A stretch of DNA of 64,000 nt. Source: Petaurus breviceps papuanus. Taxonomy: Eukaryota; Chordata; Mammalia; Diprotodontia; Petauridae. The stretch covers positions 5,272,958 through 5,336,957 of the forward strand of contig JAMXIF010000032.1 in NCBI GenBank assembly GCA_028583685.1, given 5' to 3'. Below, in pieces: positions 53,620 to 63,419 of the stretch (its first letter is position 1; the number at the start of each line of letters is the position of its first letter). A program made the translations under genes and the position numbers. Under the pieces are notes generated by a model. That model made no database searches, was not told the origin of the DNA, and saw only the letters and a list, made by a program, of their open reading frames with translations.

Positions 53620-54430
53620 GATGCTATGCTAATCCAGGCTGACTTTTGCAATGCATGGTGGAGTTATGTTCACTATCTTTCAGGATCCTGTACATTTGCC
53701 AACAAATTAATCTTCTTTAAACACCATTTTAATCAGTCCCCTTTCTCCCAACCCCCTCCTTCAAAAACCTTCAATTGGTTTGAATATAGAACCAAATTTC
53801 TCAGGCTGGGATTCAAGGTTTACCTGAATCTCTTCCTGTCTGACCTTTCTACACTTACCTCCTAGTATTTCCCTGCATACACTAATTAATAATAATAACC
53901 CCAATAATCATTATTATAATAACTAGCATTCATATAGCTCTTTAAAGTTGGCAAAGTTCTTTGCAAATATCTCATTTTATCCTTACAACAACTGTGGGAG
54001 GTGATTATTTTTGCATTCTCCCTTTTACAGATGAAAAGACTGAGGCAGAGTAGGGTTAAATCTAAGGTCACACAACTAGTAAGTAACTGAGGCAGTAATA
54101 TTTGAACTCAGGTTTTCCAGAAGCCCAGACCCGTGCTCTATCTCCTTGATAACTTAGCAAATATTCTCAACTCCAGACAAGATAGTCTTGTCCTGCAAAT
54201 ACAAGTTGCTTTTACACATATCTGTATTTTTATTCAGCTCATATCATATCCTTTTGCCTATCTAGAATTGAATCATCCTTCAGGGCCCTCCAAGAAAACT
54301 TTGCTGATCATGCCAGACAAGGGAAAGGAGATCTTTTCTTTTTCTGAACACCTATGATACTTGTATTGGCGTTATCACCCATTTGACACTTATTTACTCC
54401 TGAGTATTGCCAGTTTAACCTTTCTTATGT
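53620..54430 (+). mobile_element. L2 3' region split by MIR
   Basis: TTTGCCAACAAATTAATCTTC, AACCTTCAATTGG, GATTCAAGGTTTACCTGAATC before; CCTTCAGGGCCCTCCAAGAAAAC after the MIR. Diverged. Confidence 0.6.
53890..54148 (-). mobile_element. MIR, near full length
   Basis: AACTAGCATTCATATAGCTC, TTTGCAAATATCTCATTTTATCC, TTTTACAGATGAAAAGACTGAGGC, CCCGTGCTCTATCTCC. Confidence 0.85.
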
Positions 54431-54444
54431 ATCTGCCTTTCCAA

Positions 54445-54532
54445 ATGAGAGACAGTGTAGCCTAGTGGCTAGATAAAACCAAACTTAGAGTCCAGAAGAC
54501 CTGAATTAAGATCTTGACTCTGATATGAATTG
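54445..54532 (+). mobile_element. MIR-type SINE head
   Basis: GAGACAGTGTAGCCTAGTGGC, then GAGTCCAGAAGACCTGAATTAAGATC. Confidence 0.65.
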
Positions 54533-54816
54533 TGTTCTAAAAATCTTAGATCAGTTTTAAGCTATTAAAGCATTCAACTGCAATAAGACTTTTGAGACAC
54601 CTTGTATATTAGCTGTAGGTTCATGGTCAAAGCATTTAATCTCTCAGTGCCCCCAGGTAGTCCTAAAAGACTAAGTTATAGATGAATCGCCAGTTTTCAC
54701 TGATGGAGGGAGTTTCCATACTGGGAATTTCCTACCAAAAAAGTAATCATAGATCAGATCCCTGCCCCCCCCCCAAAATTCTCTTTCTAAAGTTAATGCA
54801 GATTTATTAAGGGCAG

Positions 54817-55058
54817 TTTTCAGTCACGTCTGATTCTTTGTGACTGGATTTGGGGGTTTTCTTGGCAATGATAAAGGAGTGATTTGTCATTTCCTTCTCC
54901 AGCTCATTTTTACAGATGAGGAAACTGAGGTAGTCACACTTAAGTGATTTGTTCAGGGTCACACAGCTAGTATGTATCTGAGGCCGCATTTGAACTCAGG
55001 AAGATGAGTCTTCCTGATTCCATACCCAGTGCTCTATCCATTGCACCACCTAGCTGCC
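54817..55058 (-). mobile_element. Mar1-type CORE-SINE, full length
   Basis: Tail TTTTCAGTCACGTCTGATTC to head CACCACCTAGCTGCC, with an 11 bp duplication ATTAAGGGCAG at 54806-54816 and 55059-55069. Confidence 0.94.
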
Positions 55059-55161
55059 ATTAAGGGCAGAGGTGTTTAATTCTCCTTCCCTTCCCTCCTC
55101 CCTCCCTCTTCCACTATATTCACTGAGTTGTTTAACAAACATTTTTGAAAATCTATGTGCA

Positions 55162-55274
55162 TGTATATCAGATTGCATGATGTCTTGGGGTGAGGAGGGG
55201 AGGGGGGAAATTTAAAACTCAAAAATCTTATAAAGGTGAATGTTGAAAACTTTTTAAAAATTAATTTAAAAAAA
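55162..55274 (+). mobile_element. very short L1 3' fragment with target duplication
   Basis: 113 bp: ATATCAGATTGCATGATGTC, a GGGGAGGGG run, AATGTTGAAAAC and an A/T tail. Perfect 15 bp duplication GAAAATCTATGTGCA at 55147-55161 and 55275-55289. Confidence 0.92.
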
Positions 55275-55309
55275 GAAAATCTATGTGCAAAGAATTATCC
55301 ATATGGAGA

Positions 55310-55430
55310 CGACAACTTTGGGATGAATGAGATCACCAAATGAGGATAATTTAGAAAGACCAAGGGAAAAGGAAGATAAAAGAAGAAAGCTGAGAACAGG
55401 GTCTTCAGGAATGTCTTCATGTTGGCATTA
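55310..55430 (-). mobile_element. L2 fragment
   Basis: GAATGAGATCACCAAATGAGG, then GAGAACAGGGTCTTCAGGAATG. Confidence 0.5.
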
Positions 55431-56315
55431 GAAGGGGATTGAGAAATCCTAACTGACATAAGCAGGTAAAGCAAGCCAGCCTTTGCTTCCAGGCAAGGTT
55501 AAATGGACTCCACAGGTATCAGGGAAGTAACTACAGGGGCCCAGTGGGAAGGTGAAGGCAAGAAGGGGACAGCGATCAGTGAAGTCTCCTTGAGCAAACA
55601 TTGCGGATTTGCTACTGCAGGAAGGGTCTGCTGGGTTGGGGAAAGCAGAGTCTTGGCTTGCTCCTTCTTCCCACACTCAGTGAGGCTCTAATACCTTGGG
55701 GGCTCCCACCCAAGCAGAAGCCAGGAGGAGATCAGTGTTCAGAGTTGTAGTAGAACTTAGGAGCAGAGAATTAATTTGACATAGAGGGTAAGATGCTGGA
55801 TGTGGAGCCCAGAAATCCTGGTTCCAAAGTCATCAAAAAAAGAGGAAAAGGATCCAAATGTGCAAAAATACTTACGGCGGCTATTCAGATTTTCAGATAT
55901 ATTTTTCAGATATATCAAATCGAGTTCAGCCATGACTTCCCAGTCTCCTTCTGGACCTGTAACCCAGTGAGCAATGCCTCGATCTCTACAGTCTCATCTG
56001 AATGGTGACTTCATCCCCAAATCTCCATTTGAGGAAGCACCTCCGTTGGCAAGGTTATTCCAAACAAGTTTCAGCTCATGACTGCCTAGCCTCCTAAACC
56101 TTGCCCTTGTGCATACTTAAGGGGTGAGTTCTAGCCTTTTTCTTGGGTCCAGATTTCAAGCCACCAACAGCATGTATTATACTTGCCTGTGGCAAATGAT
56201 ATAAGAGAGAGGATCAACTCCTCTTCTGTTTTTTACCTTTCTGGGACCTTAAAATGGTATAGGAATAGTCTGTCTGGGACTTAGTATGGAAGACTAATTG
56301 ATTAAAAATAAAAGG
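55431..56315. other. no recognised feature
   Basis: Frames of 60-75 codons only. Nothing assignable. Confidence 0.5.
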
Positions 56316-56319
56316 AATG

Positions 56320-56488
56320 GGGGGGTACTAGGTGGCGCAGGGAGTAAAGCGCTGGCCCCCAAATCAGGAAGACCTGAGTTCCCAGCCTCAGACACTTAAC
56401 ACACACACAAAAATAAACTAGCCGTGTAACCTTGGGCAAGTTACTTAACCACAATTGCCCTCCAAAAAAGCAAAAAAAAAAAAAAAAG
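56320..56488 (+). mobile_element. tRNA-derived SINE, full length
   Basis: GGTACTAGGTGGCGCAGGG head, an (AC)n expansion in the middle, and CCCTCCAAAAAAGCA15 tail. AAAAGGAAT on both sides. Confidence 0.92.
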
Positions 56489-56489
56489 G

Positions 56490-56905
56490 AATCTATGTTC
56501 TCTCTCTACATCATGTTCCAGGAACCTCTTCACACTATAAGATCACCTCAACTCTGGAACTCACACCTTGTTGGCACCCTCTGCCCCTGGGTCCCTTCCC
56601 TCAGAGTGGATGGAGCTTGGAAAGCTCCTCCCAGAAGCTCCATTTCAGGAAGGTCCCCAGATCAGCCATCTCTTCATTTCCCACCCAGCTTTACTTTGGA
56701 CTTGTCCATCATGCTCCACCCCCAGGGGGCTATGTTCCCTGACTAACTTTTCAGTTTCCTTTTGTATGTTGTCTTCCCCCGTTTAGATTGTAACCTCCAT
56801 GAGGGCAGGAACTATTCTTTGCTTTTCTTTGTATATCCAGAACATGGCAAGACTGGCACATAGTAGGTGCTTAATAAATGTTTATTAACTGACCCTACTG
56901 GTAGA
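56490..56905 (+). mobile_element. family Z: L2-tailed repeat
   Basis: Body CTCCTCCCAGAAGCTCCATTTCAGGAAGG and CAGCCATCTCTTCATTTCCC is shared with 30912-31400. It ends in a good L2 3' terminus: CACATAGTAGGTGCTTAATAAATG. Confidence 0.7.
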
Positions 56906-57039
56906 AAACACCTAGAAAAAGCCTTTCACAGTCTTCATTTCATGTTCCTCAACATCTTTGCAATCTAGCTTCAAAATTAACCACTTAGCTAAAATAACTT
57001 TCTCCAAGGGTTACTCAGAAATTCTCATTCACATCCTAT

Positions 57040-57940
57040 ATCCAGTCCTATAACACTGGCTGACTGTTGGATACATATACCTGGATATTCTATAAACATC
57101 TCAAACTCAATATCCAAAACAAAATTCATAATTCTCTGCTCTTCCTCACCTACATCAAATTCCCCTCTCTTCTAAACTTACTTATAAATACTTAAGCTAC
57201 CAATATCTTTCTTCCAGTCACCTAGGTATAAAAAATTTTAAGTCATTCTAGATTCATATCTCACTAACCAAATTCAGTTGTCTGTCAAATCTGGTTGCTT
57301 TTGTCTCCATACCATATTTCCTACTTACCACTTTGATTTTACCACATGACCATAATTCTAGTTCAGACCCTCATCACTTCTTGCCTGAATTATTCTAACA
57401 GCTTCTTATTTGTATTCCTGATTTCCAGTCTCTCTGCTTGTCAATCCATGTTCTGCATAGCTGCCAAAATAATGTTCCTAAGGCAAGAGTCTGGACACAT
57501 TATTCCTCTGCTCAAGAATCTTTTGTAGATCTACTCTCTCTGGGATAAGGGACAAAATCCTCTGACATTGAAAGTCCTTAATAATCTTGCTCAGTCTACT
57601 TTTTTCTAAGCTGATTTCACATGAATCTCTTTTCTTTTCCAGTGAAATTGTCGTACTAGGTACTCCTGAAACTCAGCCTTCACCATTCAATGGTTTTTTT
57701 TTTGTTGTTGTTTTTTTCCTTTTTGGAATGGGGAAGGTAGGGCAATTGGGGTTAAATGACTTGCCCAAGGTCACACAGCTAGTTTTGTGTTAAGTGATGC
57801 TGGATTTGAACTCAGGTCCTCCTGATTCCAGGGCTGGTGCTCTATTCACTGTGCCACCTAGCTGCCCAACCATTCAATGTTTTGAATGCAATTCCTCCTT
57901 ATCTCCACCTTTTGGAGTTCCTAGCATCCTTCAAGGCAAC
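57040..57940 (+). mobile_element. L2 ORF2 C-terminal region, split by a SINE
   Basis: TAAACATCTCAAACTCAATATCC, CCCTCATCACTTCTTGCC, AGCTGCCAAAATAATGTTCCTAAG, CTTGCTCAGTCTACTTTTTTC. Confidence 0.75.
57693..57868 (-). mobile_element. tRNA-derived SINE, full length
   Basis: T-rich tail, GGGCAATTGGGGTTAAATGAC, GTGCCACCTAGCTGCCC; perfect 11 bp duplication ACCATTCAATG at 57682-57692 and 57869-57879. Confidence 0.94.
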
Positions 57941-57954
57941 AAGGAAAGGCACAA

Positions 57955-58320
57955 ACATTAAGTATTTACTATGTGCCAGACACTACACTAAGTGCAGAGG
58001 ATACAAATTGAAGAAAAAAGAGACAGCTGCCCTCAAGGAGCTTATATTCTAATGGGGAAGACAACAGACAAAAGGGAGCTGAAAAGCTTCAAGGAGAGGC
58101 AAAGGCACCTGCATGGGAGCATAGTATTGATGAAAAATTTGGAAAGTCAGAAGCACAGCCATGAGGGGAATCAATAGCGGCTGGCTTGAGTCCCTGGAAT
58201 GAACTCAACAATAAGAGAAGGGAATGAGCCAGGCAGAGTGATGTTTCAGAGTGAGAAGGTCTGAGGGGTAGATGGACATTCCAGAGGGAGGAGGCCCCAG
58301 GTGCTGAGGAAAGTTTCAGG
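57955..58320 (-). mobile_element. L2 3' end and adjoining sequence
   Basis: AAGTATTTACTATGTGCCAGACACTACAC, GATACAAATTGAAG and CCCTCAAGGAGCTTATATTC are the antisense L2 3' terminus (57955-58070). The rest is weaker. Confidence 0.65.
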
Positions 58321-58429
58321 GTGAAGCATGGTGGCAATGGTAGCAATGTCTGGGAACAAAGAAGCAGAACTGAGAGAGGGATGAAGGCTGGCCAACCAAG
58401 GCCTCTTCCCAAAATGGAGGATCATATCA

Positions 58430-58640
58430 CAAGGCATCTCCTTAAGGAAGTTTTCCTGATCCCTCTGTCTTTTAGTGCCCTCTTCCTCCTCAATTTATTA
58501 TGTATATATTTATATATTATTTTCACCTAGTAGAATGTAAGACCTTTGAGGGCAGACGATGTTTTTAAATTTTGTCTCAGCATTCCCAGTGCCTAGCGTG
58601 TGTCGGACACAATGAAAGTGCTTGATAAAGTTTCCTGGCT
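58430..58640 (+). mobile_element. L2 3' terminus
   Basis: AAGGAAGTTTTCCTGATCCC, GTAGAATGTAAGACCTTTGAGGGC, CCAGTGCCTAGCGTGTGTCGG. Confidence 0.7.
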
Positions 58641-58811
58641 TGTATTAGATCTACAGAAGTGAACCCTTTTCACTCCATATCTCTTACCTTGATGTTCCTA
58701 GTTTTCTATCTATTCTCCTTCCTCTCTCAACTTAGGGTCCCTTACCTGACTCTTCCTCTGTGCAAAAAGTCCTAATCTAGCCCTGGGCAGGTGAAACAGC
58801 AGAAGGGAGGG

Positions 58812-59346
58812 TGTAGCAGCAAGCACCCCAGTGTCCCCAGGGTGCCTGCTCACACAGGTTCTTGGATCTGCTTTGTTAAAGGAAAGCAACTCAAAATGGG
58901 TTAACAAGCTTACTTTAATCAGTCAGACATATATCGTTTACCTTGTTCAGGAGAAAAGGTCAGCACCCTGAACCTCAAAGTATACAGGCATAATTATCAA
59001 GACAGAAACATCAAGTAGACAGATTTCCAAACTGTCCAACCATTACATCCATACCCAGTCAACATCTGGGTTTCCACATTCTGGGTTTTTCAAAGCCGGG
59101 GGACTCTCAACAACGGCTTCCCAGAATTCAGATCAAATCACAAAACACTTCTCAAAGTGAGTCCCAAAAACAAAGCTACACATCAGGGCTTATATAGCCT
59201 TCTCCTGGCTCAGAGAATGTAACAACCTTATTGACTCACTGGCCAATCAAGAAGTATCTACTGAAAAACAAGCCTCCCACCCCAGGCTTCAGGTGCACAT
59301 TAGCCTAGGGGCAGGGAAGATCTTTAAAATTTACATTTCCATTACA
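58812..59346 (-). repeat. 3' LTR (family D)
   Basis: Left member of the pair and downstream LTR in the element's own direction. Confidence 0.9.
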
Positions 59347-60001
59347 TTCGGCCCCAAGATCTTTCATGCCCATAGCATAGACAATTTACTTTTGAATTAG
59401 CTCTGAACATTTCTTAGGTCACATTGTCAAAGTACAGAACTAAAGTTACCAAAGTGGCCACTGGCCCTTAAACAAACACCAAGTACATAGCATTATCACT
59501 TCAGTTCAAAACAAGAGTTCAAATAAAGTTTTGGGGGGAGGGGAGTGTCCTTCCCCTCACACAGCTCCAGCCTCTGCTTCCAAGCACAGAGAGGGGGCTG
59601 GGCAACAAAACCAACAAGGTGGGGTCCCTGGGGATCCAAGGCACTTCATCCCACCCACCATAGTCACAAGTCCATCCTCCCCCTGGGTCCCAAACTGTGG
59701 GATGCAGCCAGGAAACACACTCAGTGCCCCTGCTTTGCTGCTCAGTTCTTATCTTTTCCTGTGGCTGAATTCCGAACTCCTGGGCTCCTTCTCCTCCCGC
59801 AAGCGGCAGCCGCTCCTGGCTTCTGCCCATGCAGGCAGCTCACCATTCCCGCTCTCAGCTCAGCGAAGTCTGCGTGCAGGCCGTTCTTCTCTCCTGCTCC
59901 ATGGCTCCACAGAATCACAGCTACCACAACTGGGAAACAAACAATTATCCCAGTCCCCATACTTTCCTTTTACTCTGCAGATCCTGTTCGTGACGCCATT
60001 T

Positions 60002-60542
60002 TGTAGCAGCAAGCACCCCAAGCGCGTCCTCAGGGTTTGCAGCTACCACAGGTTCTTGGATCTGCTTTGTTAAAGGAAAGCAACTCAAAATGGGTTAACA
60101 AGCTTACTTTAATCAGTCAGACCATATATCATTTACCTTGTTCAGGGCAAAAAGGTCAGCACCCTGAACCTCAAAATATACAGGCATAATTATCAAGACA
60201 GAAACATCAAGTAGACAGATTTCCAAACTGTCCAACCATTACATCCATACCCAGTCAACATCTGGGTTTCCACATTCTGGGTTTTTCAAAGCCGGGGGAC
60301 TCTCAACAACGGCTTCCCAGAATTCAGATCAAATCACAAAACACTTCTCAAAGTGAGTCCCAAAAACAAAGCTACACATCAGGGCTTATATAGCCGCCTC
60401 CTGGCTCAGAGAATGTAACAACCTTATTGACTCACTGGCCAATCAAGAAGTATCTACTGAAAAACAAGCCTCCCACCCCAGGCTTCAGGTGCACATTAGC
60501 CTAGGGGCAGGGAAGATCTTTAAAATTTACATTTCCATTACA
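60002..60542 (-). repeat. 5' LTR (family D)
   Basis: Right member of the pair and upstream LTR in the element's direction; the primer-site-like stretch lies next to it. Confidence 0.9.
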
Positions 60543-60577
60543 GAGGGTCAAGCAAATAAGTGTAAAGAGAGAAGAGG

Positions 60578-60735
60578 AATGAAGGCAACTGGTTGGCACA
60601 GTGGATAGAGGACCAACCCTGCAGTTAGGAGGGCCTGAGTGCAAATCAGTCCTCAGAGACTTAACTAGATGTATGACCCTGGGCAAGTAACTTAACCCTG
60701 ATTGCTCCCCTTCTCCTCCCCCCCCCCCAAAAAAG
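60578..60735 (+). mobile_element. tRNA-derived SINE
   Basis: GGCAACTGGTTGGCACAGTGG head, TGACCCTGGGCAAGTAAC, CCCCCCCCCCAAAAAAG tail; AGAAGAGGA on both sides. Confidence 0.9.
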
Positions 60736-60834
60736 AAGAGGATTGATAAATAAGATCGAATGCCACAGAGTCTAAGTAGAATGAAAACTAGAAAAGATCA
60801 TTCGACTTGGTGATTAGGAGGCTATGGGTGACCT

Positions 60835-61020
60835 TTAGGAAATAATATTTATGTCACACTTTAAAGTTTGCAAAGTGGTTTCCTCAGAACAATAGTGAAA
60901 TAGTTAGTACAAATTTGTACCCATGTATAGACAAGGAAACAGAGGGTCAAGTGGCTATGCTGGGATTTAAACTCATTTCCTGATTCCAATTCCAGCATCT
61001 TTTTACTAAAATGCCTGACC
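60835..61020 (-). mobile_element. MIR-type SINE
   Basis: AATAATATTTATGTCACACTTTAAAG, AGACAAGGAAACAGAGGG, TTTAAACTCATTTCCTGATTCC. Confidence 0.65.
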
Positions 61021-61328
61021 TCTCAAAACAACTCTAATAACATGGTGGGGAGAGGTACCAGATTCCAGATGGGTTAGATGGCAAGGAAATAGAGGTGATA
61101 AACATTTGCTATTCATTTGCTCCTCAAATCAAAGCCTAGAAAAGGACATGACCATTGATTGCTTTTGATTATTCTCTCTAACTTTCCTGTCTAAAATAAT
61201 CCTTTCTGCCATCATTTTTGTGGATGTGTAGTATTCTCCTATTACAATATAAAGTCCTTGAGGGTAGGGACTACCTTGCTTGCTTGTAATTGAATTCTTA
61301 TCCCTTTGGGAAAAGGGAAGGGAACAAA
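61021..61328. other. mostly unassigned; possible L2 end
   Basis: TACAATATAAAGTCCTTGAGGG near 61245 may be an L2 3' remnant. Nothing else assignable. Confidence 0.4.
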
Positions 61329-61383
61329 TATTTATTTAAAAAAATTTTTTTTTTATTTTTTTCCCCAGTTACATGTAAAAACT

Positions 61384-61523
61384 TTTGGCGGGGAGGGAGG
61401 CAATTGGAGTTAAGTGACTTGTTCAAGGTCACACAGCTAGTAAGTATCTAAGGATGGATTTGAATTCAGGTCCTTCTGACTCCAGGGCTGATGCTTTATC
61501 CACTGTACCATCTATCCGCCCCA
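61384..61523 (-). mobile_element. tRNA-derived SINE in the L1 3' end
   Basis: GGAGGCAATTGGAGTTAAGTG to CCATCTATCCGCCCC. Flanked by GTAAAAACTTTT and ATAAAAACATTTTT. Confidence 0.88.
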
Positions 61524-61564
61524 TAAAAACATTTTTTTAACATTTATTGTTTTTTGTTTTTTTA

Positions 61565-61859
61565 AAAAGCAGTCGGGGTTAAGTAACTTGCTCAAGGTTA
61601 CATGGCCAGTTATTATTTCTGGGTGTGGTGCTGAGTATCTGAGCCCAGATTTGATCCAGGTCATCCCAACACTGGAGCCGGTGCTTTTACTCGCTAAGCC
61701 ACCTGGCCGCCCCTAAGCAATTGGGGTTAAGTAACTTGCTCAAGGTTACACGGCCAGGTGTTTCTGGGTGGGTGCTAAGTGTCTGAGCCTGGGATTCGAT
61801 CTCCAGGTCTTCTCAACACTGGAGCCGGTGCTCTTACTCGCCATGCTACCTGGCCACCC
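61565..61859 (-). mobile_element. head-to-tail SINE pair ('GAGTAAGAGCAC' variant)
   Basis: Two near-identical units (61565-61712 and 61713-61859), both with GGTTAAGTAACTTGCTCAAGGTTACA and GGAGCCGGTGCT-TTACTCGC. The second unit has no T tail of its own. One duplication, ACATTTATTGTTTTTT, brackets the pair. Confidence 0.88.
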
Positions 61860-62198
61860 CACATTTATTGTTTTTTTAATTCTAGTTCCAAATTCTTTCC
61901 TTCTTTCCCTCCATGAAAAGGCAAGCTATCTGTTATAGATTGCCCATGTACAGACCTGCAAAACATATTTCCATTTTAGCCATGTGAAGGAAAATACAGA
62001 CCAAAACCAAACCAAACAACAACAACAAAAAAAAGAAAAGAAAAAAAAAGTATGTTTCAATCTGCATTTGTACTCTGTCCGTTCTTTCTCTGGAGGTGGA
62101 TGGCATTTTTCATCATGAGCCTTTGGGAATTGTCTTGGATCTCTGTATTGCTGAGAATAGCTAAGTCATCCACAGTGGATCATCGTACAGTATTGCTG

Positions 62199-62480
62199 CT
62201 ATTGCATGGTATTGTACGGTGTTCTCCTAGTTCTACTCGCTTCACTCTCCCTCAGTTCATAGCGGTATTTCCAGGTGTTTTTGAGGCCATCCTGCTCATC
62301 ATTTCTTGTTATAGCGCAATAGTATCCCATCATACTCATATGCCACAATTTGTTTAGCCATTCCCCGGTTGATTTCCAATTCTTTGCCACTGCAAATGGA
62401 GTCGATAAAAATAGTTGTGTACACATGGGTCCTTTTCCTTTTCTAGGGGGTCTTTTTGGGATACAGATTGGCACTGGTAT
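62199..62480 (-). pseudogene. L1 ORF2 C-terminal fragment
   Basis: The minus-strand frame reads VAKNWKSTGEWLNKLW, then MGYYCAITRNDEQ. This matches the conserved L1 ORF2p C-terminal region (in human: AKTW...WIKKMW...MEYYAAIKNDE). It is a decayed LINE end, not a host gene. Confidence 0.88.
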
Positions 62481-62569
62481 TGCTGTGCCAAAAGGTATGC
62501 TCAGTTTTATAGCCCTCCGGACATAGTTCCAAATTGCTCTCCAGCATAGTTGGATCAGGAACAAACATT

Positions 62570-63130
62570 TATTAAGAGCCCACTAGGTGCCAGGAACTGT
62601 GCTTAGTGTTTTATAAGTGTTTGTCTTTTTTAATACAACAACCTTGGATGTTATTATTACAGTTATCCCTTCCAAGGAGGATTTAGCAGCATGGTACCCA
62701 TGATCTGGAAAGTCTGCGCAAAATTTTTTTACCCTCCCTTCATACTAGAGAAGTTGGAATTGTTATGGTATTGAAAGATAACATATGTTGATATTATACA
62801 ATACTTTACACATATTTTATGCATTTCTGAATTTCTAAACTTTTTCTGTGTTGTCTGCTGGCCTTCAAGGGTCATCTGTGGTTTCTGCAAAACCTCCCCA
62901 AATTCCCATTTAATTTCTTATGCCAACCCCATGATATATTGAAACTGTGAGAGAGAAAGTCATGATTGTGGAAGGAATAACTGTATCTCCATTTTATAGT
63001 TGAGGATACGAAGGCAGACGAAATTAAGTGACTTGCACAGGGTCATAGAGCTAGTCCGTATCTGAACCTGGATTTGAACTCAGGACTTCCAGATTCCAGA
63101 CTCAGTACTTTGTCCATTGTGCCACAATAA
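62570..63130 (-). mobile_element. MIR split by a Tigger-like MITE
   Basis: 62570-62659 (TTATTAAGAGCCCACTAGGTGCC...ATTATTA) and 62984-63130 (TATCTCCATTTTATAGTTGAGG...TTTGTCCATTGTGCC) rejoin as one MIR with ATTATTATCTCCATTTT at the seam. Confidence 0.88.
62660..62983. mobile_element. TcMar/Tigger-like MITE
   Basis: 324 bp with inverted ends CAGTTATCCCTTCCA and TGGAAGGAATAACTG (14 of 15 match) and TA on both sides (62658-62659 and 62984-62985). CAG...CTG termini and a TA target are the Tigger/pogo pattern. No transposase. Confidence 0.9.
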
Positions 63131-63415
63131 GTACATAAGCAATGCCTTTTCATTCATTTATTTAATTTTGTTCCTTCGTTCTGTGAGAGACTGATAGGTA
63201 ACTCAAAGTATTAAATGAGTAGCATATGCTTGTTTTTAAGGATAGATGATGAGACCCTTAGCAATTTTGTATATAGCAGGAAAAGAGCCAACACTGAAAA
63301 TGGGAGAGAGATGGATGATTGAGCAAGACTGAAGAAAGACTGGAATCAAAGGTACTGTTGGCAATGAGGGCTACCTTCAGTATGTAAGGAACTTCTATTC
63401 TATGAGGAGGGTAGA
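63131..63415. other. no recognised feature
   Basis: Nothing assignable between the MIR and the L2. Confidence 0.45.
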
Positions 63416-63419
63416 AGAT

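Larger units (their letters stand above)
58812..60542 (-). mobile_element. two-LTR retroelement, family D, very short interior
   Basis: Direct repeats of 535 bp (58812-59346) and 541 bp (60002-60542) start TGTAGCAGC and end TTTCCATTACA on the plus strand. On the minus strand they run TGTAATGG to GCTGCTACA. The 5 bp duplication GAGGG flanks the whole (58807-58811 and 60543-60547). Each LTR has a TATA box (minus TATATAAGCCC; 59189-59196 in the left LTR) and a poly(A) signal ATTAAA further on. The 655 bp interior has a TGG-starting primer-site-like stretch (59983-59998) beside the 5' LTR and no recognisable gag, pol or env. The LTRs are about 98% alike except in the outer 45 bp, so it is one of the youngest items here. 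Non-autonomous or internally deleted; not coding. Confidence 0.9.
61330..62563 (-). mobile_element. L1 3' part with three SINE units inserted
   Basis: ORF2 C-terminus (62563-62200), 3' UTR with GCAAGCTATCTGTTATAG-like text, and the 3' tail near 61340. 5' truncated at about 62563, where GCATAGTTGGATCAG stops. Interrupted at 61384-61523 and 61565-61859. Confidence 0.85.

Noticed and set aside
59531-60073. 180-codon plus-strand open frame, the longest in the window
   Set aside because: It lies antisense to the interior and 5' LTR of the family D element and overlaps other frames of similar length. GC-rich composition explains it; no domain is recognisable.
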